DNA of 15,677 nucleotides from Candidatus Atribacteria bacterium (GTDB taxonomy: Bacteria; Atribacterota; Phoenicimicrobiia; Phoenicimicrobiales; Phoenicimicrobiaceae), in contig DOTB01000007.1 of the NCBI GenBank assembly GCA_003513845.1, forward strand, positions 1 to 15,677, given 5' to 3'. Shown here piece after piece: positions 6,907 through 15,677 of the stretch (the first letter of the stretch is position 1; the number at the start of each line of letters is the position of its first letter). The position numbers and the translations under genes are program-made. Under the pieces are notes generated by a model. That model saw only the letters and a program-made list of their open reading frames with translations, had not been told where the DNA came from and did not search any database.

Positions 6907-9900
6907 TTACCAGTCAGCATACAAATATTTGTTTAGTTCTTTCTTTTTCAAGACTTCGTATTTTAATAATCCTTTTTCCTGTAAAGGCGCTATGTTTTTG
7001 CCAACTCCATCATCCAGCTTGGGGTCATAATCAGTCATTAAGATTTCATCAATCTTCTTTTTAAAATCTTTAATTTCAGCTAATTGTTTCTGAATTAGTT
7101 CTTTTTCTTTTTGATATTTCAGTTCTAATTCTTCTTCATTTCCAGATAAATCCGAAAGTCTATTTTTTAAAGAAGATTCCCGTTTTTCAACATAAACTGA
7201 TTTTAAGCGATAGAGTTTATCTTTATTCCATTTATAAATGGAGATATAAGCTTCAAATCCCTGATTCTCACCACTGGTCAAATGCCAGATAAAAGGAGTG
7301 CTTGGTAAATGTTTAAGCACCTTAAGGCGATTTGATAAATCTCTGAAAAAATATTTTTCCAGATAACTCTCATACCTATCCCCCAAAATATTTTTCAACT
7401 GTTCAACCTGGGTATGGCTAAATCCTTTTTCAGTCATTTTCCGATAAAGGAGATCTTGCAGGGTATCTTCTCCGATGAATTTAACCAAAGGTATAATACC
7501 ATCTTTATCTTCTTCGAGTATTTCCCTCACCATATCAAAAAGAAAATCATGCACAATTTCCTGGCAATGCCTTTGTGGTAAAACCTGATGCTCTTGAATG
7601 ATTTTTGATATACTGATGGGATTAATATACAATTCTTTGCAGATTCCTTCCAAAGTATAGTTTTCCTGATACATTTTTAATATTTTACTTTTTATTTCCG
7701 ATTTTTCCTTATTTCCTAAGTGTTTTATCTCTAAATTCTTGATATAATCATTAACTTCTGGCAGAAACTGACTATTGACATCATCATAATTGTCTAATAA
7801 TGGAAAACTCCCAACAGGAATACCTTCTTTTGCCAAGATCATTTTTTTATCTTCTTCAGTTAATTGATAAACCTGGAAAACAAGTTCGTCAATCAATGCT
7901 TCATTAAGATAAATTTGGGTATTTAATTCATTTTCATAGTCAAAATAAACCTTGATAAGTTCATTAACATTTTGAGATGGATATTTTTCTTTTGCCCATA
8001 TTATAGGATTGTTTTTATAATTCATTTCAATTATTGAGAATTCACACAGATGTTTTTTGATTTCTATATTTTTTATGGAAAGAGAGCTAATAATTGTTTC
8101 TAATTTTTGTATTGGATATTCAAAGGGAATTCTTTTTAAATCACCAACTTGAACATTAACAGTAGGATTTAAACATTTTACCAAATAAATTACGAATTTT
8201 GAATTTAGGAATGCTACTAAGTAATTAATATTGTTAAAACTACCAATTGTAAAAACACTTGATCCTCCAACATCAAAGATATAATTTTGAGGTAAATATC
8301 GAAATGATATTCCTTTAGAGCCACTAGCAGAATAAGTAATACCTTCTTTAAAATAATACTCTTCATTTTTAACAATCCATTGATAATTATTAACATAATC
8401 ATATTTACTTACTACATACTCTTTAACCTCTTGACCATTATTTTCCCAGTTTACCAACAACCATAAATTTCCATACCATTTAGCAAAAGGCCCTCCTTTG
8501 GAATAAGGTACCCATTTTTTACCATCTTTTTTATAATCTTTCGAGATTTCTTCTTTATTAACTTCCCACCAACCTCTTAAAAATCTTGCATTATTTGCAG
8601 TTGCCAATCCTTGAACTATATTACAATATTTTTCTAATGAATTTTTGGAAAATTTATTCCTAAAATTATCTGAAATCCAGTAAATAAAAGGATGAGAATC
8701 AATTATTCCAAAACTATTTTGTTTTAATACAAAATTATGCTTATTTTTTCTATCATTTAAATAATCTATATAAGAACTTAAGAAGATATTTTTCTTGTTT
8801 ATTTGATTTTTATATGGTTGAAGATTCATAAAAAATGAGTTATTTTCATAATTATTTTTTTCAAGTATATACATTGCTACATCAACATTTATTGGCATTT
8901 GAAAAACTCCACCGATGCCCAACTCAATAAGTAATTTTATATGGAAATTATTAAGAATATATTTTCTCATATCTTCGTATGATTTGATATACATGAACGT
9001 TAAGGGATGAATCATGCCAAGTTTGCCATTTTCATTGATCAAATCAGAACATCTTTTCAAAAACACGGCATAAAGGTTGGAATAAAAAGAAAGGGTAGTT
9101 TTATAATTTTTGGTAATGAATTGTTTTAATTCTTCCCCGTAACTGCCGGAATCAGTGTAAGGCGGGTTGGCTACTGCAACATCGTATTTTTTGGAAATGA
9201 TGTCTGCAAAAACCATACTGTCTTTAGTTTTGTTTTTAAAAAATTTTATATTACCATTAGTATCGCTGCTGTATTTATCTAAAAATTCAATGATTTTTTT
9301 AAATGCATTTTCTTTCCACTCATCCCAAAAAGTTAATTCATTACTTTCCCATAGCGTAGACTGACCAGATCTTTTCAGTTTATTGGTAACATTGTCAATT
9401 TTTTCTTCAATGCGAATCAGGGATCCATATTTATATGCTGCCTTTAAATCTTCCCAAATATCTTCCAGTAATCTTACAGTTTCATTATTCTTGAATAAGT
9501 CCCAAAAAAGTTTCTTTACCTGGTCATAATCCGGTAAGTAAAAATCAGATGACACAACATTCATTTTGTCAATTCGCACATTTTTATTCTTTTTCAATGC
9601 CTTGACAAATAATCCCAAACGGGCAATCTGCACAGAGCGGTCATCCAGATCAATTCCATACAGATTATTTTCAATAATCAGTCTGGGTATCTCCTCTTCG
9701 GCATGCTTTCCTTCTTCCTGATACATTTCATAAAAAAGGTCAAAGGCATATAGCAGAAAATTTCCACTCCCCACAGCCGGGTCAATAACCTTTAAATCTT
9801 TAACTGATTTTGTTTTTCGAATGGGAGTTTCCGGCACATTGGCAATATCATGATTATTTTTTAAACTACTATCAGGATGCATTTCCATCCATAATTTTCC

Positions 9901-10599
9901 CAGGGAATTGTTCAGAATAAATTCTACAACCCAGCGGGGAGTATAAATTTGGGACGTCACTGAAACCCAGTTGTATTCAATTTTTTCATTACTGTCTTTA
10001 AATATTTCTCTTTTCTTCCGGTTATACGATTCATATAACCAGCCCATAATATCGTCAGATTGCCATAGAGTGTATTCTATATTATTAAACTCATTGATAA
10101 TATCTCTTAAATCATAGGCATCCGGTAAAAAATCATAAAGATATTCAGCAGAGTAAAGCTGAATCTTTTCTGACAGATGGTCAAAGGAACTGCGGATATA
10201 TTCCTGTAAACCTTCTAAAGGTAATTTTTTATTTCCCGGGTTTTGCTCCAGCCAAAGTTTATGCCCAAAGGAGCGTCCGGCATGAATTGCCCGGCAGGTA
10301 ATTACCTCTGGCTGTAAGCCATTGGCTTCAATAACTTTTAATCCGGCAATACGATTAAATAAAGTAAAGGTGAGTTCTTCTAATAACTTATTTCTGGCTG
10401 AAGAATATTCCCCTGTTTCTTTCTGCAGGTTTTCTAAAATATCTTTCATTCTTTTTCGTTCTATCTTAAGGTCCGGATCCAGATTCAGTTTGTCTGAAGA
10501 ATATTCCTGTTCCGGGAATAATCCCATTTTCGACAAACCTTTATCAATTGATTTGGTTATCTTCTCCCGGATAATATCCACAGATTCTTCTAATTTCAT
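6907..10599 (-). CDS. pglX: BREX type 1 adenine-specific DNA methyltransferase PglX
   Basis: This 1230-aa protein is PglX, the N6-adenine methyltransferase that marks host DNA and provides BREX sequence specificity. An N-terminal helical region (1-215) leads to QIYTPRWVVEFI (217-228), typical of type IIG/PglX enzymes. The SAM-binding motif I is DPAVGSGNFLL (273-283), followed by LYGIDLDDRSVQIARL (313-328). Catalytic motif IV is NPPY (478-481). Residues about 560-830 should contain the target-recognition region, with the conserved KGGPFAKWYGN (701-711). A helix-turn-helix-like stretch lies at about 983-1003, a coiled coil at about 1140-1190, and a family-typical tail near YDPKLDDGVGKN. AGGAG lies five bases before the ATG, and the gene starts 12 nt after brxC. 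No frameshift or homopolymer phase-variation tract is evident. The recognition site cannot be read from sequence alone. Confidence 0.97.
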   Translation of the reverse strand: MKLEESVDIIREKITKSIDKGLSKMGLFPEQEYSSDKLNLDPDLKIERKRMKDILENLQKETGEYSSARNKLLEELTFTLFNRIAGLKVIEANGLQPEVITCRAIHAGRSFGHKLWLEQNPGNKKLPLEGLQEYIRSSFDHLSEKIQLYSAEYLYDFLPDAYDLRDIINEFNNIEYTLWQSDDIMGWLYESYNRKKREIFKDSNEKIEYNWVSVTSQIYTPRWVVEFILNNSLGKLWMEMHPDSSLKNNHDIANVPETPIRKTKSVKDLKVIDPAVGSGNFLLYAFDLFYEMYQEEGKHAEEEIPRLIIENNLYGIDLDDRSVQIARLGLFVKALKKNKNVRIDKMNVVSSDFYLPDYDQVKKLFWDLFKNNETVRLLEDIWEDLKAAYKYGSLIRIEEKIDNVTNKLKRSGQSTLWESNELTFWDEWKENAFKKIIEFLDKYSSDTNGNIKFFKNKTKDSMVFADIISKKYDVAVANPPYTDSGSYGEELKQFITKNYKTTLSFYSNLYAVFLKRCSDLINENGKLGMIHPLTFMYIKSYEDMRKYILNNFHIKLLIELGIGGVFQMPINVDVAMYILEKNNYENNSFFMNLQPYKNQINKKNIFLSSYIDYLNDRKNKHNFVLKQNSFGIIDSHPFIYWISDNFRNKFSKNSLEKYCNIVQGLATANNARFLRGWWEVNKEEISKDYKKDGKKWVPYSKGGPFAKWYGNLWLLVNWENNGQEVKEYVVSKYDYVNNYQWIVKNEEYYFKEGITYSASGSKGISFRYLPQNYIFDVGGSSVFTIGSFNNINYLVAFLNSKFVIYLVKCLNPTVNVQVGDLKRIPFEYPIQKLETIISSLSIKNIEIKKHLCEFSIIEMNYKNNPIIWAKEKYPSQNVNELIKVYFDYENELNTQIYLNEALIDELVFQVYQLTEEDKKMILAKEGIPVGSFPLLDNYDDVNSQFLPEVNDYIKNLEIKHLGNKEKSEIKSKILKMYQENYTLEGICKELYINPISISKIIQEHQVLPQRHCQEIVHDFLFDMVREILEEDKDGIIPLVKFIGEDTLQDLLYRKMTEKGFSHTQVEQLKNILGDRYESYLEKYFFRDLSNRLKVLKHLPSTPFIWHLTSGENQGFEAYISIYKWNKDKLYRLKSVYVEKRESSLKNRLSDLSGNEEELELKYQKEKELIQKQLAEIKDFKKKIDEILMTDYDPKLDDGVGKNIAPLQEKGLLKYEVLKKKELNKYLYADW

Positions 10600-10611
10600 T
10601 CTTACTCCTGC

Positions 10612-13600
10612 CTATTCAACAATGATGATATCATCATTATTTAAGGAATCTGCCTCCTTGATTTTTTCCTGCAACATCCTTTTGTATTGTGATACGGAAA
10701 ATTTTCCTTTTTCCATTTTTATTCTAACTTCTTTTTTAGGAGTGCCTTTAACTGGGTATTTTATTTGTGTTTTTGCTGCTTCTATTTCTTTAAATTTATT
10801 TTCCATGGTTTGATTAGCAAAAATGATCTCATTAAGTGAATAATGGCAATTTTCACATCTTGTTTCAAAGTTTATTTCTAAACTACCACAATGATATCTA
10901 TCAGCAAAATCTATAATATTATCTATTTTCTTTAATATCTCCTCGTTAAGATCTTCAGAAATTGAAACAATTTGATTCCTACAGTCTTGCGCATCTTTGT
11001 TTAATTTCTGATAGAGAGAGGCCATATCTTGGTGTTCTTTTTCCATTAACTGATAATATTTATCTTTTATTTTTTGAAAAATTTCTTTTAATTCTGAAAA
11101 ATGCTCGTAAATAGAGGTAAGACATTTTTCATTAAAAACTTCTGCTAACTGGAAAATATCACTCAGTTGATATTCTGCGTTACTAATTTTATATAATTCC
11201 TGGATAACTAAATTAACAAATTTTTGATATTTTTTCACATTATCGAGGTCTCTCTCACAGAAATTGATTGTTCTTTGAATATTTATTACAGATTTTTCAT
11301 ATTGCGGATAGTGCTTTAAAAAATTTTCAATGTTATCTTTGAAATTATCACTAGTAACTGACTGGCTATGTTCTCTTAAAATCTCTAAAGCTTCTTCTAT
11401 TTCCGGAAAGAAATTACTGAAATCTTCATTGTATTTTTTATACAAATTTACTTGGTTAAGGTAATAATCAGATAGTTCTTTGACAATTCGAGCCAATTCT
11501 AAATCGTTACTATTATAGTCAAAATGGATATCTAACACTTTTTCGGCATGTAGATTTTTTAATTTTTCCACTAACTCTTGTTTTTGTACTGCTGTAATAT
11601 TCGAAGAAATAGATTTAAAAGAGGCTTTTCTAAATTCTCTAGATTTACTGAAAAGTATATATAAATCATTATCATGGTAATCGTAAATATTTCGGCCATT
11701 GTATTTTACAGCTACACGGCCTGCCCTAATTAATGAAGTAATAGCAACTAATATGGTTTCATAGTCATAGCCATAAGGTATTTTCCCAAATTTATCTTCA
11801 AGATCAATGCCACTTATATATGCACTGGATAGCTCGTTGTTAAGGTTTTCAATAACTCTTAGTCCATCGCCAATAAAATTTCCATTACTATCAAAGAATC
11901 TAACTTCAGCATTATCAGGTAAACTTAGTATCAGACTCTGTGGATTTTCGGCTTTCAACACTTTTAAAGCCATATCCTCTGTGAGCTGCACTGGTAACCG
12001 CTCTGTAAAAGTATTGCTAATCATTCTTTCTTTAATGCGTTTAAAGGTATTTTCAAAATCATCTTTATTTAAAAGAATTTCTTTAAAATCATAAATAAGA
12101 ATTCCTTTTTCATAAGCCTCATTAATTAGTTGATCTAATTCATTTTTTGTATTCTCCTTATTTTGACTAAAATCCCTTATAATCATCCTTAACTTTTCAT
12201 CATTATCATTTTGGTATCTGTTTTCCATTACATTATATTGATATATTTCAGTAATTTTTTTATCTATTTCTTTGAATCTATCAAGAGAAGGTATCAGAAT
12301 TGCTGTATCTTTATCATCCTTAGTTTGATACTTGATTTGATTAATATATTTAGCCAATTGTTCTTCATCAATAGAATATATACTTTCTATCTGGATTTTC
12401 AGTTCATCATTTTTAGTATTTTTAAATAATTCGTCCCCCTGCCTGGTCATAATAGAAAAAGTATAATTTTTGCTCTCAAAATAACTTCGAGATAAATTCT
12501 TAATAAACTCTTGTTTTTTCAAATATTCAATGAATTCACTTTTCTTGTTATATAGAGGAACATCAATGTTTTTCATTTCTTCAATCTTATCTTGTTCTAA
12601 ATTAGATGTAATAGTGTAGGAATTATTTTTATTTAAAAGTAAGTTCTCTTCACTTAAAATATTTAGTGCCTTTTCAATTTTTGGTTTTAATTCATAATAA
12701 CCATGGAATTTGTTTGAGTATAGTTTGGTAATATTTTCTGCATTGGCATCAATCAATAATGATTCGTTGATAAAATAAATTACTTTTAAAAGCCGAGAAC
12801 CACTAATGGAATAATTTTGATTATTTCTTAATATCTTTTCAGCATTAGAAAATTTTTTTGCTAAATCACTATCAATATTTTGTTTTGCTCCATCTACCAG
12901 ATTAAAAGCTGTTGCAAAATTAAATAAATTTTCGTTATTTAAATTTTTGAGCACAGCAAATATCGCAATAATCAATCCTCTCTCAGTAACATTAGTTTTT
13001 GAATATACTGATTGGATAAAATTCTGTAATAAGTTGATCTGGTATTTATGGAAAGGATAATAAGTAATGAACTTATCAGGGGTATCACTTTTAGTGTTAA
13101 CTTTGCTCTTTAAGCTTGTAAAATCTATAATTGCCCCATTATTTTGATTGAATACCTCTTCCAATTTTCTTATGCCTGTAGGACTCTTTTGTAATAACCT
13201 TTCCTTTATAATTGTTTCTAAATCATCTGAAGATAAAGGAATTTTTAATCTAAAACGATCAATAACTTTGTTAACCTCTCTATGGCTAATATATTTAACA
13301 CTATTGATTACTTGGTCTAAATACTCTTGAGCAATAGCTATTGTCCAAACTCTACTTTTTGGAAGTGATGATAAGGATTCGCTGATACCTTCCAATTCCA
13401 ATAGATTTATTTTCTCTATATTGATCGCTTCACTCAATTCATCAATTATAAAAACAATCCTTTCATCAGGAAATTTTACTAAGTACTGATTTAATTCTTC
13501 TGCTAGCCGGTCAGGGTTAAATGATCTTATTCTATTATCAAGAGTTTCTTTAGTCACATTGTAATCATCAACTGAAAAATATCCTGAATCTACCAACACT

Positions 13601-14205
13601 TGGCGCATTGTTTTGGGGACATTTATGAAGTTTTTTCTTAATTCCTTCCACTCATAACCAGTAAGGCTTTTAACATTTTCTAAATATTTTGAATAATCTC
13701 CCTTAATAAAAAGTAAATATTCCATATAGCCAAAAACATCATCCAAAAACCCCAATCGTTTTAAAAAATTACTAAATAATGTCCAGGCAAAACTATTTCC
13801 CGTGTGCTGTTTGGCTATATCCAAGAAAATAACTTTACTTTGATAGGCATCAAGACTTCTTATGGTATTTTCCAATAAATCTTTATTTTCTAACCCTTTC
13901 AATCTTTGAATAAATCTCTCCCTGAAAGGAGTACCATTAATTATTTTATTTTCTAAAAGATATCCCAACATTTTTCCAAAGTAAGATTTACCTGAGCCAT
14001 AAAAACCTGATATCCATACACCTGTCTCTTTGATATTGCTTTGGTATTCTCGAATAAATCTCTCAAAAAAATCAGCAATTTTTTCAGTAATAATATAATT
14101 TTCAACTTCATATTGGACTTCTAAATCGCTTTGATCTTCAACATTAATTACATCTTTAATATCTTTTGAAAAATCTAATAATAAAATATCTTTTATCTTA
14201 TCCAT
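10612..14205 (-). CDS. brxC: BREX type 1 P-loop ATPase BrxC
   Basis: This large 1197-aa P-loop ATPase matches BrxC in position, length and motifs. BrxC is related to PglY and is essential for both methylation and exclusion in type 1 systems. Walker A is GFYGSGKSYFGKML (67-80). Walker B is VFIIDEL (251-257), followed by a sensor-like VWTIAIAQEYLDQVI. The long central and C-terminal part is helical with coiled-coil stretches, suiting a scaffold. A small Cys cluster, C1106-x10-C1117-x2-C1120 next to His residues, may bind zinc. The frame extends upstream to a TTG at 14223, but the ATG at 14205 is the better start because AAGGAG sits seven bases before it. It starts 32 nt after the brxB stop. Confidence 0.95.
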   Translation of the reverse strand: MDKIKDILLLDFSKDIKDVINVEDQSDLEVQYEVENYIITEKIADFFERFIREYQSNIKETGVWISGFYGSGKSYFGKMLGYLLENKIINGTPFRERFIQRLKGLENKDLLENTIRSLDAYQSKVIFLDIAKQHTGNSFAWTLFSNFLKRLGFLDDVFGYMEYLLFIKGDYSKYLENVKSLTGYEWKELRKNFINVPKTMRQVLVDSGYFSVDDYNVTKETLDNRIRSFNPDRLAEELNQYLVKFPDERIVFIIDELSEAINIEKINLLELEGISESLSSLPKSRVWTIAIAQEYLDQVINSVKYISHREVNKVIDRFRLKIPLSSDDLETIIKERLLQKSPTGIRKLEEVFNQNNGAIIDFTSLKSKVNTKSDTPDKFITYYPFHKYQINLLQNFIQSVYSKTNVTERGLIIAIFAVLKNLNNENLFNFATAFNLVDGAKQNIDSDLAKKFSNAEKILRNNQNYSISGSRLLKVIYFINESLLIDANAENITKLYSNKFHGYYELKPKIEKALNILSEENLLLNKNNSYTITSNLEQDKIEEMKNIDVPLYNKKSEFIEYLKKQEFIKNLSRSYFESKNYTFSIMTRQGDELFKNTKNDELKIQIESIYSIDEEQLAKYINQIKYQTKDDKDTAILIPSLDRFKEIDKKITEIYQYNVMENRYQNDNDEKLRMIIRDFSQNKENTKNELDQLINEAYEKGILIYDFKEILLNKDDFENTFKRIKERMISNTFTERLPVQLTEDMALKVLKAENPQSLILSLPDNAEVRFFDSNGNFIGDGLRVIENLNNELSSAYISGIDLEDKFGKIPYGYDYETILVAITSLIRAGRVAVKYNGRNIYDYHDNDLYILFSKSREFRKASFKSISSNITAVQKQELVEKLKNLHAEKVLDIHFDYNSNDLELARIVKELSDYYLNQVNLYKKYNEDFSNFFPEIEEALEILREHSQSVTSDNFKDNIENFLKHYPQYEKSVINIQRTINFCERDLDNVKKYQKFVNLVIQELYKISNAEYQLSDIFQLAEVFNEKCLTSIYEHFSELKEIFQKIKDKYYQLMEKEHQDMASLYQKLNKDAQDCRNQIVSISEDLNEEILKKIDNIIDFADRYHCGSLEINFETRCENCHYSLNEIIFANQTMENKFKEIEAAKTQIKYPVKGTPKKEVRIKMEKGKFSVSQYKRMLQEKIKEADSLNNDDIIIVE

Positions 14206-14212
14206 AATGTTA

Positions 14213-14218
14213 CTCCTT
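14213..14218 (-). promoter_or_regulatory. Shine-Dalgarno that fixes the brxC start
   Basis: AAGGAG on the minus strand, seven bases before the ATG at 14205. The alternative TTG at 14223 lies upstream of this site and would put it inside the coding region, so the ATG is preferred. Confidence 0.8.
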
Positions 14219-14237
14219 ACCAACCATTTCGGAATAA

Positions 14238-14789
14238 TTAAATTACTAACGCTCGATATCCTGAAGCAGCTCTACAATTCAGGAATTTGAGCTTATTCTC
14301 ATCAGAAAATTCGGCAGGATACATTATAATTAAAGGCTTATCCATTTGATAGATAATTTTCTCTTCCATAATACTAATATTTTCTATCCCCGTTCCAAAC
14401 AAGGCTCCGGTGCGGATAATAATAGGCATTTTATTTTCTTCTATAGCTTTTCTTAGTTTATTTAAAATAAGTTCGTAAAAATCCATTGAACTAGTTGAAG
14501 TTTTGAATAATTTTCCCGGCTCGCTACTATATTCTTTGTAAGCTTCTATAAAATCATCATAGCCAATTGAATCAATATACTCTACGAAAAGATTAGCAAT
14601 ATTAATGTAATAGGCATCAGGATAATCTTTTTCTATTCTTGCAAGATATTTTTTCTCTTCTTTTGGCGGATATGTAAATATGATAGTATTACCGCCATGT
14701 GCATCCATCTTAAAAGACTCCCTTGACTTATTTTTTAAAATAAATCTTAAATCATTAAATTTTTGATCGATAGTTTTGGTTGATAACAT
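14238..14789 (-). CDS. brxB: BREX protein BrxB (DUF1788 family)
   Basis: This 183-aa protein sits between brxA and brxC and has BrxB features. The IIFTYPPKEEKKYLARIEK stretch (31-49) is the family's hallmark YPP-x-E segment. The middle part ends in PIIIRTGALFGTGIENIS (about 119-136), and the C-terminus is PLIIMYPAEFSDENKLKFL followed by ASGYRALVI. BrxB is a small core component required in type 1 systems, with biochemical role unresolved. It is slightly shorter than the usual 190-200 aa. The ATG lies inside the end of brxA in another frame (35-nt overlap), with TGAGGA at 14798-14803, which suggests coupled translation. Confidence 0.9.
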   Translation of the reverse strand: MLSTKTIDQKFNDLRFILKNKSRESFKMDAHGGNTIIFTYPPKEEKKYLARIEKDYPDAYYINIANLFVEYIDSIGYDDFIEAYKEYSSEPGKLFKTSTSSMDFYELILNKLRKAIEENKMPIIIRTGALFGTGIENISIMEEKIIYQMDKPLIIMYPAEFSDENKLKFLNCRAASGYRALVI

Positions 14790-15594
14790 TTACAATATCC
14801 TCATAATTATATTTTAGCTCAATTTTTAAATCGTCTCCCAAAGTATATACCTTAAAATAATCTATTAAAGATAATTTTTTTATTCGCAAAAAAAGATTTT
14901 CTTTGCTTATTGGCAGAATATTAATAAAAGGACTCTTCAAGAAATCAGGGTCTTTATAATTTAAAGATTTTAGTAGATACACAATATATACTATTGTTGG
15001 GTTATCAATATCTACATTACAAAATTCCTTCTTTATACTTCCCTTTAGAAAACCTAATTTTTTAAGCAAAGTCAAATATTTTGAAGCAATAATATCAATA
15101 GTAGAATTTGACCATTTTTGTAAATCCTGATTTTTGTCTCTAAGATCATAGAGATATGATATATATTCTTCCTTTGGAACTAATAACCGCCCTTCTTTAT
15201 ATAGTTTTATAGTAACATTGGAAGTAAGATCATAAAATAGTCGGTTATTGATGGCAAATTGGATGTAGAGAGCAATCTTCTTTAATTGTAAAAATGACTG
15301 TTGTGAAAAAAGTGAGAAAAATACTTTTTTATGCTCTTCCGTTTTAAATTTAATAAAATTGGCAAATATCGCAGCTAAAAATCTTTTTCTAGATTTCAAA
15401 GTTCTAATTCCGAAAATATTTTTCTCGAATATCTGTTTTTCAATATATTCCTTCTCTTTTCCTTGAGTTAATAAATAAATTACTTCATTAATCATATTAA
15501 AGTCTGGAATACTAGCAATAATATTTATATCTGAAGTAAATACTGGTTCCTCTTGTATCCTTTTTTTGGAAAAGTTTCCAACTTCATTATTCAT
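14755..15594 (-). CDS. brxA: BREX protein BrxA (DUF1819 family), longer than usual
   Basis: First gene of the operon, 279 aa, in the brxA position. BrxA-like features are TLKSRKRFLAAIFANF (65-80, the basic R-K-R helix) and WSNSTIDIIASKYLTLLKKL (161-180) followed by GFLKG. In DUF1819 proteins this tryptophan segment leads into a DNA-binding helical domain. Known BrxA is a NusB-like DNA-binding protein of about 200 aa. This one has a roughly 20-residue N-terminal lead and a C-terminal extension (about 190-279) with a possible winged-helix character. The start is supported by AGGA at 15602-15605, seven bases upstream. The stop falls 35 nt inside brxB. The assignment rests on context plus short motifs, so it is less certain than for the larger subunits. 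Confidence 0.75.
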   Translation of the reverse strand: MNNEVGNFSKKRIQEEPVFTSDINIIASIPDFNMINEVIYLLTQGKEKEYIEKQIFEKNIFGIRTLKSRKRFLAAIFANFIKFKTEEHKKVFFSLFSQQSFLQLKKIALYIQFAINNRLFYDLTSNVTIKLYKEGRLLVPKEEYISYLYDLRDKNQDLQKWSNSTIDIIASKYLTLLKKLGFLKGSIKKEFCNVDIDNPTIVYIVYLLKSLNYKDPDFLKSPFINILPISKENLFLRIKKLSLIDYFKVYTLGDDLKIELKYNYEDIVNVINQNYRSKI

Positions 15595-15605
15595 TAATAA
15601 TTCCT

Positions 15606-15625
15606 ATCTTTAATTTTTTAAAGAT
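15606..15625. promoter_or_regulatory. Perfect inverted repeat in the brxA leader, possible operator
   Basis: ATCTTTAA-TTTT-TTAAAGAT is a perfect 8-bp-arm palindrome ending directly against the brxA Shine-Dalgarno (15602-15605). On the minus strand a TAAAAT -10-like box (15624-15629) overlaps its outer edge. It has a TTAGTT hexamer 17 bp upstream, which is a poor -35. The position would suit repression of the operon, as WYL-domain BrxR regulators do at inverted repeats in other BREX loci. A/T-only palindromes also arise by chance in such DNA. No regulator gene is in the window. Confidence 0.4.
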
Positions 15626-15677
15626 TTTAAACACAAAAAGAGGACAAACTAATTACGACGATGCTTGCTGTGGAGTT

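Noticed and set aside
10322..10813. 163-aa open frame on the plus strand across the brxC/pglX junction
   Set aside because: It is antisense to the ends of two well-supported genes; its Ser/Phe/Leu-rich composition is typical of a reverse-complement artefact.

Overview
The window is a complete type 1 BREX (bacteriophage exclusion) phage-defence operon, followed by one unrecognised small gene and one side of an IS110-family insertion sequence. All real genes lie on the minus strand, so transcription runs from the right-hand end (about 15.6 kb) towards position 1. The DNA is strongly A+T rich, codons end mostly in A or T, and clear Shine-Dalgarno sequences (AGGAG, GGAGG, AAGGG) precede most starts. 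This points to a low-GC bacterium, plausibly an anaerobe or Bacillota-like lineage. Nothing here fixes the species.

Layout in transcription order: a leader with a perfect 8-bp inverted repeat (15606-15625); brxA (15594-14755); brxB (14789-14238, overlapping brxA by 35 nt); brxC (14205-10612); pglX (10599-6907); pglZ (6885-4645); brxL (4642-2591, starting two bases after the pglZ stop); and, 46 nt further on, an unrecognised 247-aa gene (2544-1801). Gaps between the BREX genes are 2-32 nt or overlaps, so this looks like one translationally coupled transcript. The order brxA-brxB-brxC-pglX-pglZ-brxL is the canonical type 1 order, and all six frames are intact with recognisable active-site or nucleotide-binding motifs. 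From what is known of the family, PglX methylates host DNA at adenine in a non-palindromic site, and this marks self. BrxB, BrxC and PglZ act with PglX in recognition and exclusion. BrxL is a DNA-binding AAA+ ATPase needed for restriction. BrxA is a small DNA-binding protein.

Positions 1800-1480 have no gene. They hold a REP-like palindromic cluster (ACAGGGG/CCCCTGT) and a cluster of four TTGTAC hexamers.

From about 1479 down to the window edge is an IS110-group element with a full-length 401-aa DEDD recombinase. Its 273-nt non-coding left end can fold into two consecutive long-looped stems, as expected of a bridge RNA. Two guide-like segments in those loops match the chromosome on either side of one CT dinucleotide at 1480-1481. 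I infer that this is the insertion junction.

The most interesting items are the bridge-RNA candidate with its junction, the downstream 247-aa gene with an R-x5-H motif (possibly a HEPN-like BREX accessory), and the palindrome in the brxA leader.
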